The translations under genes and the position numbers were made by a program. Below, in pieces: positions 1 to 6,000 of a stretch of 6,000 nucleotides of DNA; the first letter of the stretch is position 1; every line of letters starts with the position of its first letter. The notes below the pieces were generated by a model. The model was not told the DNA's origin. It did no database searches and was given only the letters and a program-made list of their open reading frames with translations. Origin of the DNA: Phycisphaeraceae bacterium (lineage in GTDB: Bacteria; Planctomycetota; Phycisphaerae; Phycisphaerales; Phycisphaeraceae); assembly GCA_003551485.1 (NCBI GenBank), contig PUMS01000050.1, positions 1 through 6,000 on the forward strand. The letters run 5' to 3'.

Positions 1-1
1 G

Positions 2-1357
2 GTGCTGTTGAGCGCCGGCGCCGGCGCATGGGGCGACGATCAGGCCCCGCCGCAGGCCGAGCCTGCGGCCCATGCCGCCGCGCGGACCGAAGTCGATGCC
101 CAGGCTGCGGCGCACGCCGATGCCGAGTCGTTCTTCGAGCGGTTTCGGCGGATACCGCTCAACGAGGCCGGTGATGTGCACCTGAGCTTCGGCGGTGAGA
201 TGCGCCAGCGCATCGAGGCCTGGCGCAACTTCAACTTCGATGGCGACAACGATGATGTCTTCCTTCTGACGCGCCTGCGGCTCAGCGCGGACCTGCACCT
301 CGGTGAGAACATCCGCTTCTTCGCCGAGGGCAAGAGCGCGCTGGCCCCATTTGGCCGCGACCTGCCCGGCGGCACGCGGACGCTGGACGTGGACCAGGCC
401 GACCTCCAGCAGCTCTACGTGGACCTGACGCTGCCGGGGCCGGATGGGGTCAGTCTCACGCTGCGGCCGGGCCGCCAGGCGCTGACCTTCGGCCGCCAGC
501 GGCTGGTCAGCCCGCTGCCCTGGGCCAACACGATGCGGACCTGGGAAGGGGTTCGCGGCGATCTCGAGATCGACACCTGGCGCATCAGCAGCTTCTGGAC
601 GTACTTCGTGCCCGTGCGGAAGTACGCGCTCAACCGCCGCGACCGGGGCCATCAGTTCTTCGGCGTCTACGCCACCGGCGAGTTGCTCGGCGAGCGGCTG
701 AAGGCCGACCTCTACTGGCTCGGCCGCGATCGCAGCGCACTCGATGAGCGCCGGCACACGCTGGGCGGGCGGTTGTTCGGCCGGGTGGATGCCTTCGACT
801 ACGACGTCGAGGCCGCCTGGCAACTCGGCCGGCTCGGCGGGGCCGACATCGAGGCCCAGGCCGTAGCCATCGAACTGGGCTGGCGCCCCCCGCACCTGCC
901 GCTGCACCCGCGGCTGTTCATCGGCTTCGACTTCGCCAGCGGCGATGGCAACCCCGGCGCGGGCAAGGCGCGCACGTTCGATCAGCTCTTCCCGCTGGGC
1001 CATGCCTATCTGGGCCATGCCGACGTGGTGGGCCGCCAGAACGTGCTGGCCAGCCACGGCGGCCTGAGCGTGCGTCCGGTGGATGAGCTGACGGTGACGC
1101 TGACCGGTCACGGCTTCTGGCGCGCCCGCCGCGCCGATGCGCTCTACAACGCCGGCGGCGCCGTGGTGCGGGCCGGCGACCCCGATGCCGGGCGCTTCAT
1201 CGGCGCTGAGCTGGACCTGCGCGCCAGCTACCGCCTCTGCGAGCACATCGAGCTGCTCGGCGGCTACAGCCGCTTCTTCCCCGGCCCGTTCATCCGCGAC
1301 ACCGGCCCCTCGCGCGGCCTGGACTTTTTCTACACGCAGTTCTCCCTGACGTTCTGA
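2..1357 (+). CDS. Alginate-export-family outer-membrane beta-barrel porin, 5' partial
   Basis: Probable outer-membrane channel of the alginate export (AlgE-like) family, which in other bacteria passes anionic polysaccharide or small organic substrates. The readable part is 451 residues. It opens with VLLSAGAGAWGDD, which looks like the end of a signal peptide with cleavage near AGA/AWG, so the GTG at position 2 is more likely an internal Val and the true start lies left of the window. An Ala-rich linker (about 15-42) precedes the barrel. Family-like features are alternating aromatic strands, GRQALTFGRQRLV (157-169) followed by WANTMRTWEGVRG (174-186), FASGDGNPG (311-319) with TFDQLFPLGHAYLGH (325-339), and a C-terminal strand ending in Phe (FFYTQFSLTF), the usual barrel-assembly signal. 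The gene ends at TGA 1355-1357 and converges on the pseudopilin gene. The family assignment is firm; the substrate cannot be read from sequence, and the family name does not prove alginate transport. Confidence 0.88.
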   Translation: MLLSAGAGAWGDDQAPPQAEPAAHAAARTEVDAQAAAHADAESFFERFRRIPLNEAGDVHLSFGGEMRQRIEAWRNFNFDGDNDDVFLLTRLRLSADLHLGENIRFFAEGKSALAPFGRDLPGGTRTLDVDQADLQQLYVDLTLPGPDGVSLTLRPGRQALTFGRQRLVSPLPWANTMRTWEGVRGDLEIDTWRISSFWTYFVPVRKYALNRRDRGHQFFGVYATGELLGERLKADLYWLGRDRSALDERRHTLGGRLFGRVDAFDYDVEAAWQLGRLGGADIEAQAVAIELGWRPPHLPLHPRLFIGFDFASGDGNPGAGKARTFDQLFPLGHAYLGHADVVGRQNVLASHGGLSVRPVDELTVTLTGHGFWRARRADALYNAGGAVVRAGDPDAGRFIGAELDLRASYRLCEHIELLGGYSRFFPGPFIRDTGPSRGLDFFYTQFSLTF

Positions 1358-1454
1358 GGTCAGCAAGTCGGGGCATCGGGCGAAGGGCGCCGGCTATCCG
1401 ATCGCCACTGCGTTGCTCGGCATCGCAAGGCACATCGGGAGCCACGGATGCAGC
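1358..1454. other. Convergent intergenic gap, no clear terminator
   Basis: These 97 bases separate the 3' ends of the porin gene (plus) and the pseudopilin gene (minus). Only weak inverted repeats are visible: GGCGA at about 1379 pairing with TCGCC after an 18-base loop, and TTGC/GCAA around an 8-base loop near 1414-1429. None has a T tract on either strand. Transcription probably ends by a factor-dependent route or by a structure not recognisable by eye. Confidence 0.4.
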
Positions 1455-2159
1455 CTACCGGCGCTGGTCGAAGACGTCCCATATCTGGCGCTGGTGGTCG
1501 TTGTGGGCCGGGTCGATGCCGGTGCTGGCGCCCAGCGGGCCGTCGAAATGGTCGCGCTCGATCCATCGAACGGCGCTGTCGCCGTAGAGCACGTGGACGC
1601 CGGTGCGGTGGCGGCTGTCGACGCGATCGGGCAGGGTGGCGGTGTCGGCGAACACGGCGGTGTGCTGAAGGTCATCGAGGCGGGGCATGCGCGGCGGAAG
1701 CTCGGCGAAGGCCCAGTCGATGATCGGGCGGGAGGCATAGCCGCCCTGCACGTTCGCCGCGGGGTCGCCGTCCGGGCCGGGGGGCCATGGGTTTTCCGCG
1801 GTGTTGAACATCTGTCCCGGGCTGGTCTCGGCCGGACAGTAGAAGGCTTCGGGAGCGTGCATCAGGTCGGCGGGGTAGAGCCTCCCAAAAAGGACAAAAA
1901 TGCCCGCTGTGCCGCTGTAGACCATCGTGTTCCACTGCTTGCGGCCCCCGCGGTAACCCAGGGGGGCCTGGCCGCGGTTTTCCGTGGCGTAGGCGTGAAA
2001 CGTCTGGTGAACCGACCGCAGGTTGGACTGGCACTGCGTCCGCACCGCCATCCCCCGCACCGCAGCCAGCGCGGGAAGCAGGATGGCGATCAGCAGCGCG
2101 ATGATGCTGACCACCACGAGCAACTCGATCAGTGTGAACCCATCGCGTCGAGAACCCAT
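1455..2159 (-). CDS. Pseudopilin-like protein with prepilin-type N-terminal cleavage/methylation domain
   Basis: A 234-residue type IV pilin/type II secretion pseudopilin-like protein, inserted in the inner membrane with its C-terminal domain outside the cytoplasm. The leader is short and basic (MGSRRDG). The prepilin peptidase site is G7/F8, giving mature FTLIE with Glu at position 5 (E12), followed by one hydrophobic helix (about 13-33). The rest is a small globular domain with two cysteines (C43, C108), the YCPAE motif (107-111), and a tail with HRTGVHVLYGDSAVRWI (184-200) and IWDVFDQRR at the end. This arrangement is typical of the many stand-alone pseudopilins in planctomycetes, whose individual roles are unknown. 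The ATG at 2157-2159 is preceded by an in-frame TAG four codons upstream (2169-2171), which fixes it as the furthest upstream start. No strong Shine-Dalgarno is visible before it. No other secretion or pilus genes are adjacent. It is divergent from ilvD and convergent with the porin gene. Confidence 0.92.
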   Translation of the reverse strand: MGSRRDGFTLIELLVVVSIIALLIAILLPALAAVRGMAVRTQCQSNLRSVHQTFHAYATENRGQAPLGYRGGRKQWNTMVYSGTAGIFVLFGRLYPADLMHAPEAFYCPAETSPGQMFNTAENPWPPGPDGDPAANVQGGYASRPIIDWAFAELPPRMPRLDDLQHTAVFADTATLPDRVDSRHRTGVHVLYGDSAVRWIERDHFDGPLGASTGIDPAHNDHQRQIWDVFDQRR

Positions 2160-2188
2160 CGGACGATGCTAGGCCGCTCACCCGGCGA

Positions 2189-2198
2189 GGGGTACCCC
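2189..2198. repeat. 10-bp perfect palindrome GGGGTACCCC
   Basis: This perfect inverted repeat lies 30 bases upstream of the pseudopilin start. An overlapping alternative fold pairs CCCGG (2181-2185) with CCGGG (2197-2201). It could be part of an operator or a 5' leader hairpin, but short GC palindromes are common at this base composition. Confidence 0.3.
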
Positions 2199-2238
2199 GG
2201 GCAGGCCTCGTGCCTTGTGGCGCAGCGGCATCGGCGTG

Positions 2239-2252
2239 GCCGCGGCCGCGGC
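2239..2252. repeat. 14-bp perfect palindrome GCCGCGGCCGCGGC upstream of ilvD
   Basis: A perfect 14-bp palindrome of only G and C in the divergent region. It ends 17 bases before the -10-like TACAAT at 2270-2275, so it would cover the -35 position of that candidate promoter. A protein bound there could influence ilvD, but the low complexity makes chance a real alternative. Confidence 0.3.
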
Positions 2253-2269
2253 AGTGGAGGCGGGGGCGT

Positions 2270-2275
2270 TACAAT
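2270..2275 (+). promoter_or_regulatory. Candidate -10 element for ilvD (TACAAT)
   Basis: TACAAT matches the bacterial -10 consensus TATAAT at five of six bases and stands out in an otherwise very GC-rich stretch. Transcription starting about 7 bases downstream would give a leader of roughly 28 bases before the ilvD ATG at 2310, leaving room for the GGAG ribosome site. No TTGACA-like -35 is present at the expected spacing, so this may be a weak or activated promoter. Confidence 0.4.
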
Positions 2276-2295
2276 GGCCGGTTCCCCATGCCGTT

Positions 2296-2299
2296 GGAG
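2296..2299 (+). promoter_or_regulatory. Shine-Dalgarno GGAG for ilvD, deciding the start
   Basis: GGAG lies 10 bases before the ATG at 2310 and supports that start. An alternative in-frame ATG at 2274 has a GGAGG at 2256-2260, but 13 bases away. That start would add 12 residues with no homologous look and would begin inside the candidate -10 box. Confidence 0.5.
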
Positions 2300-2309
2300 C
2301 GACCCGAAA

Positions 2310-4010
2310 ATGACTCAGACACAGCACCGTCTCAACCGTTACAGCGCCCGCATCACCCAGCCCCGCAGCCAGGGCGCCTCGCAGGCCATGCTCTACGCCA
2401 CCGGCCTCAGCGAGCCGGACATGGACAAGGCCCAGGTCGGCATCGCCGCATGCTGGTTCGAGGGCAACCCCTGCAACATGCACCTGCTGGACCTGGCCGC
2501 GAAGGTCAAGCAGGGCGTGGCCGAGGCCGGCCTGGTGGGCATGCGGTTCAACACCATCGGGGTCTCGGACGGCATCTCGATGGGCACCGAGGGCATGTCC
2601 TACTCGCTTCAGTCGCGCGACCTGATCGCCGACTCGATCGAGACCGTCTGCGCTGCGCAGTGGTACGATGCGTGCATCACCATCCCCGGCTGCGACAAGA
2701 ACATGCCCGGCTGCATCATGGCCCTGTGCCGGCTCAACCGGCCGGGGCTGATGATCTACGGCGGCACGATCAAGCCCGGCTGCACCGACTTCGGCGGCAA
2801 GAAGGAACCGCGCGACATCGTCTCGGCGTTCCAGAGCTACGGCGAGTACCTCGCCGGCCGCATCGACGAGGAGCAGCGCCGCCAGATCGTCAGATCGGCC
2901 TGCCCCGGCGCCGGGGCCTGCGGGGGCATGTACACGGCCAACACCATGGCCTCGGCCATCGAGGCCATGGGCATGTCACTGCCCGGATCATCCTCGATGC
3001 CCGCCGAGGAAGGCGGCAAGTTCGATGAGTGCCTGCGCAGCGGCGCCGCCGTCCGCACGCTGCTGGAGAAGGACCTCAAGCCGCTGGATATCGTCACCCG
3101 GTCCGCCATGGAGAACGCCATGACCATCGTCATGGCCCTGGGCGGCTCGACCAATGCGGTGCTGCATTTGATCGCCATCGCCCGCGCGGCGGGCATCGAG
3201 CTGACGCTCGATGACTTTCAGAACGTGGCCGACCGCGTGCCCTACCTGGCCGATCTGAAGCCCTCGGGCCGCTACGTGATGGAGGACCTGCACCACGTCG
3301 GCGGTGTGCCCGCGCTGATGAAGTACCTGCTCGAGAAGGGCTACCTCGACGGCGATTGCATGACCGTCACCGGCCGCACGCTTGCTGAGAACCTCGCCGA
3401 GGCGCCCGACCTCGCCCCGGACCAGAAGGTGGTCATGCCCATTGAGCGGCCGCTGAAGGCCACCGGGCACCTCGCCATCCTCTACGGCAACCTCGCGCCC
3501 CGCGGCGCGGTGGCCAAGATCACCGGCAAGGAAGGCGACCGCTTCCAGGGCCCGGCACGCTGCTTCGACAGCGAGGAGCAGATGCTCGAGGCCCTCGAGC
3601 AGAAGCGCATCGGAAAAGGCGACGTGGTCATCATCCGCTACGAGGGGCCGCGCGGCGGGCCGGGAATGCCCGAGATGCTCACCCCCACCAGCGCCATCGT
3701 GGGCGCCGGGCTGGGCAACGACGTGGCGCTGATCACCGACGGCCGCTTCAGCGGCGGCTCGCACGGCTTCATCATCGGCCACGTCTGCCCCGAGGCCCAG
3801 GACGGCGGGCCCATCGCCCTGGTGCAGGATGGCGACACCGTGACCATCGACACCGCCGACCGTTGCATCGAGGTGGCCCTCTCCGAGCAGCAGATGCAGG
3901 CCCGCCGCGAGGCCTGGGTCGAGCCGCCCTACAAGGCCCAGCGCGGCACGCTCTACAAGTACATCCGCAACGTCAGGAGCGCAGCCGAGGGCTGCGTGAC
4001 CGATGAGTGA
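2310..4010 (+). CDS. ilvD: Dihydroxy-acid dehydratase (EC 4.2.1.9)
   Basis: Cytoplasmic iron-sulfur enzyme of branched-chain amino acid synthesis. It dehydrates 2,3-dihydroxy-isovalerate and 2,3-dihydroxy-3-methylvalerate to the keto acids that become valine (and leucine) and isoleucine. The product is 566 residues, the normal family length. It starts with NRYSARITQPRSQGASQAMLYATG, as IlvD proteins do. Likely cluster ligands are C55 (EGNPCNMHL), C128 (in CDKNMPGC, 128-135) and C204 (PGAGACGGMYTANTM), the three-cysteine pattern of the [2Fe-2S] type. D87 (VSDGISMG) and K130, the lysine carbamylated in characterised homologues, fit the magnesium site. TDGRFSGGSHG (476-486) carries the expected catalytic serine S481. 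The C-terminal swivelling domain ends RGTLYKYIRNVRSAAEGCVTDE. The start at 2310 has GGAG 10 bases upstream; reading stays open 299 codons further upstream only because of GC bias, antisense to the pseudopilin. It is followed after 72 bases by the glycosidase-like gene. No leader-peptide attenuator or T-box is visible upstream. Confidence 0.97.
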   Translation: MTQTQHRLNRYSARITQPRSQGASQAMLYATGLSEPDMDKAQVGIAACWFEGNPCNMHLLDLAAKVKQGVAEAGLVGMRFNTIGVSDGISMGTEGMSYSLQSRDLIADSIETVCAAQWYDACITIPGCDKNMPGCIMALCRLNRPGLMIYGGTIKPGCTDFGGKKEPRDIVSAFQSYGEYLAGRIDEEQRRQIVRSACPGAGACGGMYTANTMASAIEAMGMSLPGSSSMPAEEGGKFDECLRSGAAVRTLLEKDLKPLDIVTRSAMENAMTIVMALGGSTNAVLHLIAIARAAGIELTLDDFQNVADRVPYLADLKPSGRYVMEDLHHVGGVPALMKYLLEKGYLDGDCMTVTGRTLAENLAEAPDLAPDQKVVMPIERPLKATGHLAILYGNLAPRGAVAKITGKEGDRFQGPARCFDSEEQMLEALEQKRIGKGDVVIIRYEGPRGGPGMPEMLTPTSAIVGAGLGNDVALITDGRFSGGSHGFIIGHVCPEAQDGGPIALVQDGDTVTIDTADRCIEVALSEQQMQARREAWVEPPYKAQRGTLYKYIRNVRSAAEGCVTDE

Positions 4011-4035
4011 GCCGTGCATCGCGCAGCGGGCACGA

Positions 4036-4061
4036 GGGGCGGCCCGCGCCATGTCCGCCCC
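4036..4061 (+). terminator. GC hairpin between ilvD and the downstream gene, terminator-like without T tract
   Basis: GGGGCGG (4036-4042) pairs perfectly with CCGCCCC (4055-4061) around a 12-base loop, 25 bases after the ilvD stop. No run of T follows, so classical intrinsic termination is doubtful. It could instead stop RNA decay of the ilvD message from the 3' side, pause polymerase, or be a chance effect of GC content. Confidence 0.35.
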
Positions 4062-4071
4062 CGGCACCGAC

Positions 4072-4077
4072 AGGGAG
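4072..4077 (+). promoter_or_regulatory. Shine-Dalgarno AGGGAG for the glycosidase-like gene
   Basis: AGGGAG lies 5 bases before ATG 4083 and 11 bases before a second in-frame ATG at 4089 (the protein begins MPMNTG). Either start could use it; the upstream ATG is chosen. The two differ by only two residues. Confidence 0.6.
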
Positions 4078-4082
4078 CTTGA

Positions 4083-6000
4083 ATGCCCATGAACACCGGT
4101 GGATGGATCGAACCTGGCCAGGGGGCGGACGGCGACCCCATCGACTGGGCCCTGGGCGAGCTGCGCAGCGCCTTCGAGTTGCGCCACCTGGACATGCGCA
4201 TCGCCGGCAGCGGCACTGAGGGCGTCATGCCCAGCGGGCCGCTGCTGCGGGTGAGGCCGGCGCTGGATGCGACGCTGGGCGATGAGGCCTTCGACATGGC
4301 CGTCGAGCCCGTCGGCGGCGGCGCGGTGGTCGACATCCGGGGCGGTGATGGCCGCGGGGTGAGCCATGCTCTGCTGGACCTGGCCGCACAGGTCCGCCGC
4401 GGCGGCGGCTGGAGCGCCATCGAGCCGGCACGCGGCCGGCCGCACTTTCCCTTCCGTGCGCTCAAGTTCAACCTGCCCTGGTGCAGCTACCGCGCCCACC
4501 CGGCGCTGGACCTGCACACCGACACCTGCCGCGACCTGGCCTTCTGGCAGCGCCTGCTGGACATGATGGCGTACAACCGCTTCAACGCCCTCACCCTGTG
4601 GAACCTGCACAACTGGCACCTGATGATCCGCCCGGAGCACTACCCCGAGGCCTGCGACCTGAGCGATGAGCAGCTCGAGCAGTGGCGGGCGCTGTGGCGC
4701 GGCATCTTCGCGATGGCCAGGCAGCGCGGCATCGAGACCTACCTGGTCAACTGGAACATCTATGCCTCACCCGCCATGGGCCGCCGCCACGGGGCGTGCC
4801 GCTACCTCACCGCCTGCCCCTCCGGCGATGGCGATGATGATGAGCTGATCCGCGACTACAACCGCCGCTGCATCACGCAGGTGATCGATGAGTACCCGGA
4901 CCTGACCGGCCTGGGCACGAGCCTGGGCGAGCGGATGAGCAACCTCACCGCCCGCCGGCGCCAACAGTGGGTCGAGGAGGTGGTCTATCGCGGCGTGCTC
5001 GAGGCCGGCCGGCCCATTCGCTTCATCCAGCGCGCCCCGTTCACCATCGACCCGCGGATTCTGCGTGATTCGCTGGAAAAGAGCGGGCTGGCGGAGCCGG
5101 TGACCGTCGAGCTGAAATTCAACTGGTCGCACGCGCACTCCACACCCACGCTCCAGTTGACCCACGGCGGGACGGTGGACGATGCCTACTGGAACCCTCC
5201 GCCGCGCAACTACCGCATCGCCTGGATGGCGCGCAACGAGGACTTCTTCGCCCTGCGCTGGGCCGAGCCGGACTTCGTGCGCAGCCACATCCAGACCAAT
5301 ACCGCCGATTACGTCGGCGGCTACTTCGTCGGCTCCGAGTGTTACATCCCCGCGGCCGACTACATGCAGAAAGATGGCCGGCACCGCAACTGGGACTATG
5401 CCTTCGAGCGGCAGTGGCTGTTCTACCGCATCTGGGGCCGGCTGCTCTACGAGCCCGAGACCGACAATGCCCACTTCGAACGCGCCCTGGGCGAGCGTTT
5501 CGGGGCCGAACTGGGCCGGCCGCTGCTGGAGGCCTGGACCCGCGCCAGCCGGATGCCGCTGCGGCTGGCCAGTTTCTTCAGCTTCACCTGGGACCTCACC
5601 CTCTACTGCGAGGGCTTCCTGTCCACCGCTGCGGCGGGGAAGGCCACCTTCGATGCCGACTCGCCGCTGATCACCCTGGCCGAGATGATGGACCGGCCCA
5701 CGATCGACCCGGCGATGCTGTCGATCCGCGACTACACAGAACTCCAACAGCGCGGCGGGCAGGTCCCGGCCGACCGCCTCACGCCGCTGCAACTGGCCGA
5801 TGAACTCGAGGCCGATGCGACGTCGGCCCTGGGCACCATCGGCGGCATCGACACGGTGCGCAGCCCGCGGGCGCACACGCTCCAGTGCGAGCTGGCCGAC
5901 ATCGAGGCCTGGTGCCACCTGTCGCTTTACTTCGCCTCGAAGCTGCGTGCGGGCGTGGCCCTGTCGCTGCACCTGGCCGGCGCCGAGGGCGAGGGCGATA
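4083..6000 (+). CDS. Large glycosidase-like protein (GH67/GH20-type architecture, alpha-uronidase-like), 3' partial
   Basis: An open frame of 639 codons runs off the right edge with no stop. Residues about 15-108 look like the small alpha/beta domain that precedes the barrel in GH67 and GH20 enzymes, with the typical VVDIRGGDGRGVSHALLDLA (82-101). A TIM-barrel-like part follows: FRALKFNLPW (124-133), FWQRLLDMMAYNRFNALTLW (154-173), GIETYLVNWNIY (216-227), YPDLTGLGTSLGERM (271-285), KFNWSHAHSTPTL (345-357), WMARNEDFFALRW (381-393) and YVGGYFVGSECYIP (410-423). Acidic residues placed like catalytic ones are E283, E386/D387 and E419; H350 and H352 may bind substrate. A more helical region follows. 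The pattern recalls proteins annotated as alpha-D-galacturonidase or alpha-glucuronidase-like, so uronic-acid oligosaccharides are a reasonable but unproven substrate. There is no signal peptide and there are ten cysteines, which suggests the cytoplasm. It lies 72 bases after ilvD on the same strand, possibly co-transcribed. Confidence 0.78.
   Translation, partial: MPMNTGGWIEPGQGADGDPIDWALGELRSAFELRHLDMRIAGSGTEGVMPSGPLLRVRPALDATLGDEAFDMAVEPVGGGAVVDIRGGDGRGVSHALLDLAAQVRRGGGWSAIEPARGRPHFPFRALKFNLPWCSYRAHPALDLHTDTCRDLAFWQRLLDMMAYNRFNALTLWNLHNWHLMIRPEHYPEACDLSDEQLEQWRALWRGIFAMARQRGIETYLVNWNIYASPAMGRRHGACRYLTACPSGDGDDDELIRDYNRRCITQVIDEYPDLTGLGTSLGERMSNLTARRRQQWVEEVVYRGVLEAGRPIRFIQRAPFTIDPRILRDSLEKSGLAEPVTVELKFNWSHAHSTPTLQLTHGGTVDDAYWNPPPRNYRIAWMARNEDFFALRWAEPDFVRSHIQTNTADYVGGYFVGSECYIPAADYMQKDGRHRNWDYAFERQWLFYRIWGRLLYEPETDNAHFERALGERFGAELGRPLLEAWTRASRMPLRLASFFSFTWDLTLYCEGFLSTAAAGKATFDADSPLITLAEMMDRPTIDPAMLSIRDYTELQQRGGQVPADRLTPLQLADELEADATSALGTIGGIDTVRSPRAHTLQCELADIEAWCHLSLYFASKLRAGVALSLHLAGAEGEGD

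Noticed and set aside
1373..1430. Inverted repeats in the convergent gap as a bidirectional terminator
   Set aside because: Stems are only 4-5 bp with long loops and no T tract on either strand.
1413..2309. An upstream extension of ilvD giving an 865-residue fusion protein
   Set aside because: The added residues are low-complexity Gly/Arg/Val-rich, have no recognisable domain, lie antisense to a convincing pseudopilin gene, and IlvD proteins normally begin near residue 1 of the 2310 start.
2274..2309. Alternative ilvD start at ATG 2274
   Set aside because: It adds a 12-residue segment without homologous look, its GGAGG is 13 bases away, and it overlaps the -10-like box. The ATG at 2310 has better spacing from GGAG.
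2210..3028. A 272-codon plus-strand open frame overlapping the start of ilvD
   Set aside because: It is a +1-type shadow of ilvD, rich in Arg, His, Pro and Gly with no domain.
2310..4010. Sugar-acid dehydratase (L-arabinonate/D-xylonate or Edd type) instead of IlvD, suggested by the sugar-related neighbours
   Set aside because: CDKNMPGC and TDGRFSGGS, the N-terminal RITQPRSQGASQAMLYATG block and the C-terminal EGCVT segment are the dihydroxy-acid dehydratase versions; sugar-acid dehydratases typically differ at these sites.
2988..4640. A 550-codon minus-strand open frame
   Set aside because: It is antisense to ilvD and the glycosidase-like gene, has a His/Gln/Ala/Val-rich composition typical of mirror frames in GC-rich DNA, and no recognisable motif.
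4824..4845. Short GAT repeat (GATGGCGATGATGATGAG) as a tandem repeat element
   Set aside because: It is in frame and simply encodes a short acidic loop (GDGDDDE) in the glycosidase-like protein.
4767..5972. A 401-codon minus-strand open frame
   Set aside because: It lies fully antisense to the glycosidase-like gene, whose plus-strand frame shows clear family motifs. The minus-strand product looks like a mirror-frame translation.

Overview
This GC-rich window (about two thirds G+C by eye) comes from a diderm bacterium, most likely a planctomycete of the Phycisphaerae type. The main support for that is a lone prepilin-like protein with the layout of the large planctomycete pseudopilin families: an N-terminal GFTLIELLVVVSIIALL segment and a C-terminal tail containing HRTGVHVLYGDSAVRWI. 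The outer-membrane barrel protein fits a diderm cell. The lineage call is an inference from protein style; no rRNA or other marker is present.

Layout. (1) 1-1357, plus strand: an alginate-export-family (AlgE-like) outer-membrane beta-barrel protein whose N-terminus, probably the front of a signal peptide, is cut off by the window edge. (2) 1358-1454: a short convergent gap with no convincing terminator. (3) 1455-2159, minus strand: a type II secretion/pseudopilin-like protein. (4) 2160-2309: a divergent intergenic region with two perfect palindromes, a -10-like TACAAT and a Shine-Dalgarno-like GGAG. (5) 2310-4010, plus strand: ilvD, dihydroxy-acid dehydratase, with all three iron-sulfur cysteines. 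(6) 4011-4082: a spacer with a strong GC hairpin but no T tract, followed by a Shine-Dalgarno. (7) 4083 to beyond the right edge, plus strand: at least 639 codons of a large glycosidase-like protein with a GH67/GH20-type N-terminal domain and a TIM-barrel-like core. It resembles proteins annotated as alpha-galacturonidase/alpha-glucuronidase-like and has no signal peptide.

How the genes may work together. ilvD makes the 2-keto acids for valine, isoleucine and leucine synthesis and is a housekeeping gene. The outer-membrane porin and the probably cytoplasmic glycosidase would fit uptake and hydrolysis of acidic (uronic-acid) oligosaccharides, but they are not in one transcription unit, since the minus-strand pseudopilin gene lies between them, so this link is only suggestive. 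No mobile element, CRISPR array, tRNA or rRNA was seen. The least-described item is the glycosidase-like protein at the right edge.
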